This document shows positions 5,042 through 5,749 of a stretch of DNA of 5,749 nt, piece after piece; the first letter of the stretch is position 1; every line of letters starts with the position of its first letter. The stretch spans positions 1-5,749 of the forward strand of contig JBOGFI010000008.1 in the NCBI GenBank assembly GCA_050743365.1, in the 5' to 3' direction. Made by a program: the position numbers and the translations under genes. Source of the DNA: JBOGFI01 sp050743365. GTDB taxonomy: Bacteria; Actinomycetota; Acidimicrobiia; IMCC26256; JACDBD01. The notes beneath the pieces are model-generated. The model worked only from the letters and a program-made list of their open reading frames with translations. It searched no databases and was not told the origin of the DNA.

Positions 5042-5749
5042 CTACAGCGTCATGAAGCGGCCGCCGTCCACCGCAAGGGTCTGCCCGGTGATGTAGCCCG
5101 CTGCGGCACTGGCGAGGAACACGACCGCGGGCCCGATGTCGGCCTCCGGGTCGCCGATGCGGCCCAGCGGCACGCCCCGGGCCAGGCGCCGCTCGAGCGC
5201 GGGGTCCTCCCGGTAGGCGTTGGTCAGGGCCGGCGTCTGCGCCAGCGGCGAGACGACGTTGACCGTGACTCCCAGAGGCGCCCACTCGAGGGCGAGGCTC
5301 TTGGCGAACCCCCGCAGTGCTGCCTTCACCACGCCGTACACGGGCAGGGTCGCGCTGCCCTTCATGCCCGCCGGCGACGTCATCACGATCATCGTGCCGC
5401 CACGGATGCACAGCTCGGGCAGCGCGGCGCGCGCGCAGTGGTACGCGCCCCGGAGCGACACGGAGGCGTGGTCCTCCCAGAGCGCGGCATCGACTTCTTC
5501 CAGCCGGGCCGGCTCGCTCGACCGCCGGCTGGTGGCGTTGTGGACCATGACGTCGAGGCCGCCGGCGCGTTCCCTGGCGGTCGCGACCGCGGCCTCGACG
5601 TCGGCGCGCTCGGTCACGTCGCAGCGCTCCCACGCCGCCGCGCCGCCGCGGGCCTCGATCTCGGCGACGGTCTCGGCGCCGTTCTCCCGGCGGGCCGCGA
5701 CGATCACGTGCGCGCCCGCGGCCGCGCACGCCAGTGCGATGCCTCGGCC
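5042..5749 (-). CDS. Short-chain dehydrogenase/reductase (SDR), 5' end outside window
   Basis: The C-terminal 235 residues of an NAD(P)-dependent classical SDR. The visible part starts GRGIALACAAAGAHVIVAARR, the tail of the glycine-rich cofactor loop, so only about 15-25 residues are missing. CDVT marks the adenine-binding aspartate, and LDVMVHNATS is the NAG-type motif. The catalytic set is Ser125 (MIVMTSPAG), Tyr138 and Lys142 (YGVVK). The end is VVFLASAAAGYITGQTLAVDGGRFM, typical of the FabG-like group. It oxidises or reduces an alcohol/carbonyl pair; the substrate is unknown. It ends 29 nt before the hydrolase start, so the two are likely one operon running leftwards. The frame is open to the window edge; a GTG at 5705-5707 is an internal valine, not the start. 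Confidence 0.92.
   Translation of the reverse strand, partial: GRGIALACAAAGAHVIVAARRENGAETVAEIEARGGAAAWERCDVTERADVEAAVATARERAGGLDVMVHNATSRRSSEPARLEEVDAALWEDHASVSLRGAYHCARAALPELCIRGGTMIVMTSPAGMKGSATLPVYGVVKAALRGFAKSLALEWAPLGVTVNVVSPLAQTPALTNAYREDPALERRLARGVPLGRIGDPEADIGPAVVFLASAAAGYITGQTLAVDGGRFMTL

Noticed and set aside
5042..5729. Upstream extension of the hydrolase reading frame through the whole SDR gene
   Set aside because: Arg/Gly-rich shadow of the SDR in another frame; the SDR motifs and the GAGGAGG-GTG start of the hydrolase show the real genes.

Overview
The window is GC-rich bacterial DNA with densely packed genes, several GTG starts, and a typical high-GC protein set: a luciferase-like flavin monooxygenase, a MarR regulator, a short-chain dehydrogenase, a lipoprotein esterase and a VOC fold. 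This suggests a high-GC actinobacterium, perhaps of the Acidimicrobiia type. No rRNA or marker gene is present to prove it. There are no tRNAs, CRISPR arrays or recognisable transposase genes.

Left block (1-1773): two minus-strand genes, a single-domain cupin followed 2 nt later by a luciferase-like monooxygenase cut off by the window edge. They diverge from a plus-strand unit made of a broken TauD-type dioxygenase and a MarR regulator. Between them lies a perfect 7+1+7 palindrome, CCTAAGA-T-TCTTAGG, just downstream of a good minus-strand -10 box. The simplest reading is a MarR-controlled oxidative catabolic or detoxification locus whose dioxygenase has lost its core.

Middle block (1749-2782): a minus-strand pair, a small Cys/His-rich protein and a class I SAM-dependent methyltransferase. 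The pair is bracketed by an exact 21-bp direct repeat. One copy forms the last codons of marR, 5 nt past the methyltransferase stop. The other lies 11 nt upstream of the small gene. This looks like a scar of insertion, duplication or recombination.

Right block (2863-5749): a plus-strand lipoprotein with an alpha/beta-hydrolase (esterase/depolymerase-like) fold, then the N-terminal stub of a VOC/glyoxalase protein. That stub runs head-on into the 3' end of a minus-strand carbon-nitrogen hydrolase, which has lost its own stop and reads antisense through the VOC stub. Upstream of the hydrolase in the same operon is a short-chain dehydrogenase cut by the window edge.

No defence system or wholly new machine is visible. 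The unusual features are the three rearrangement scars in under 6 kb (gutted tauD, 21-bp bracket, VOC/hydrolase collision) and the probable MarR operator.
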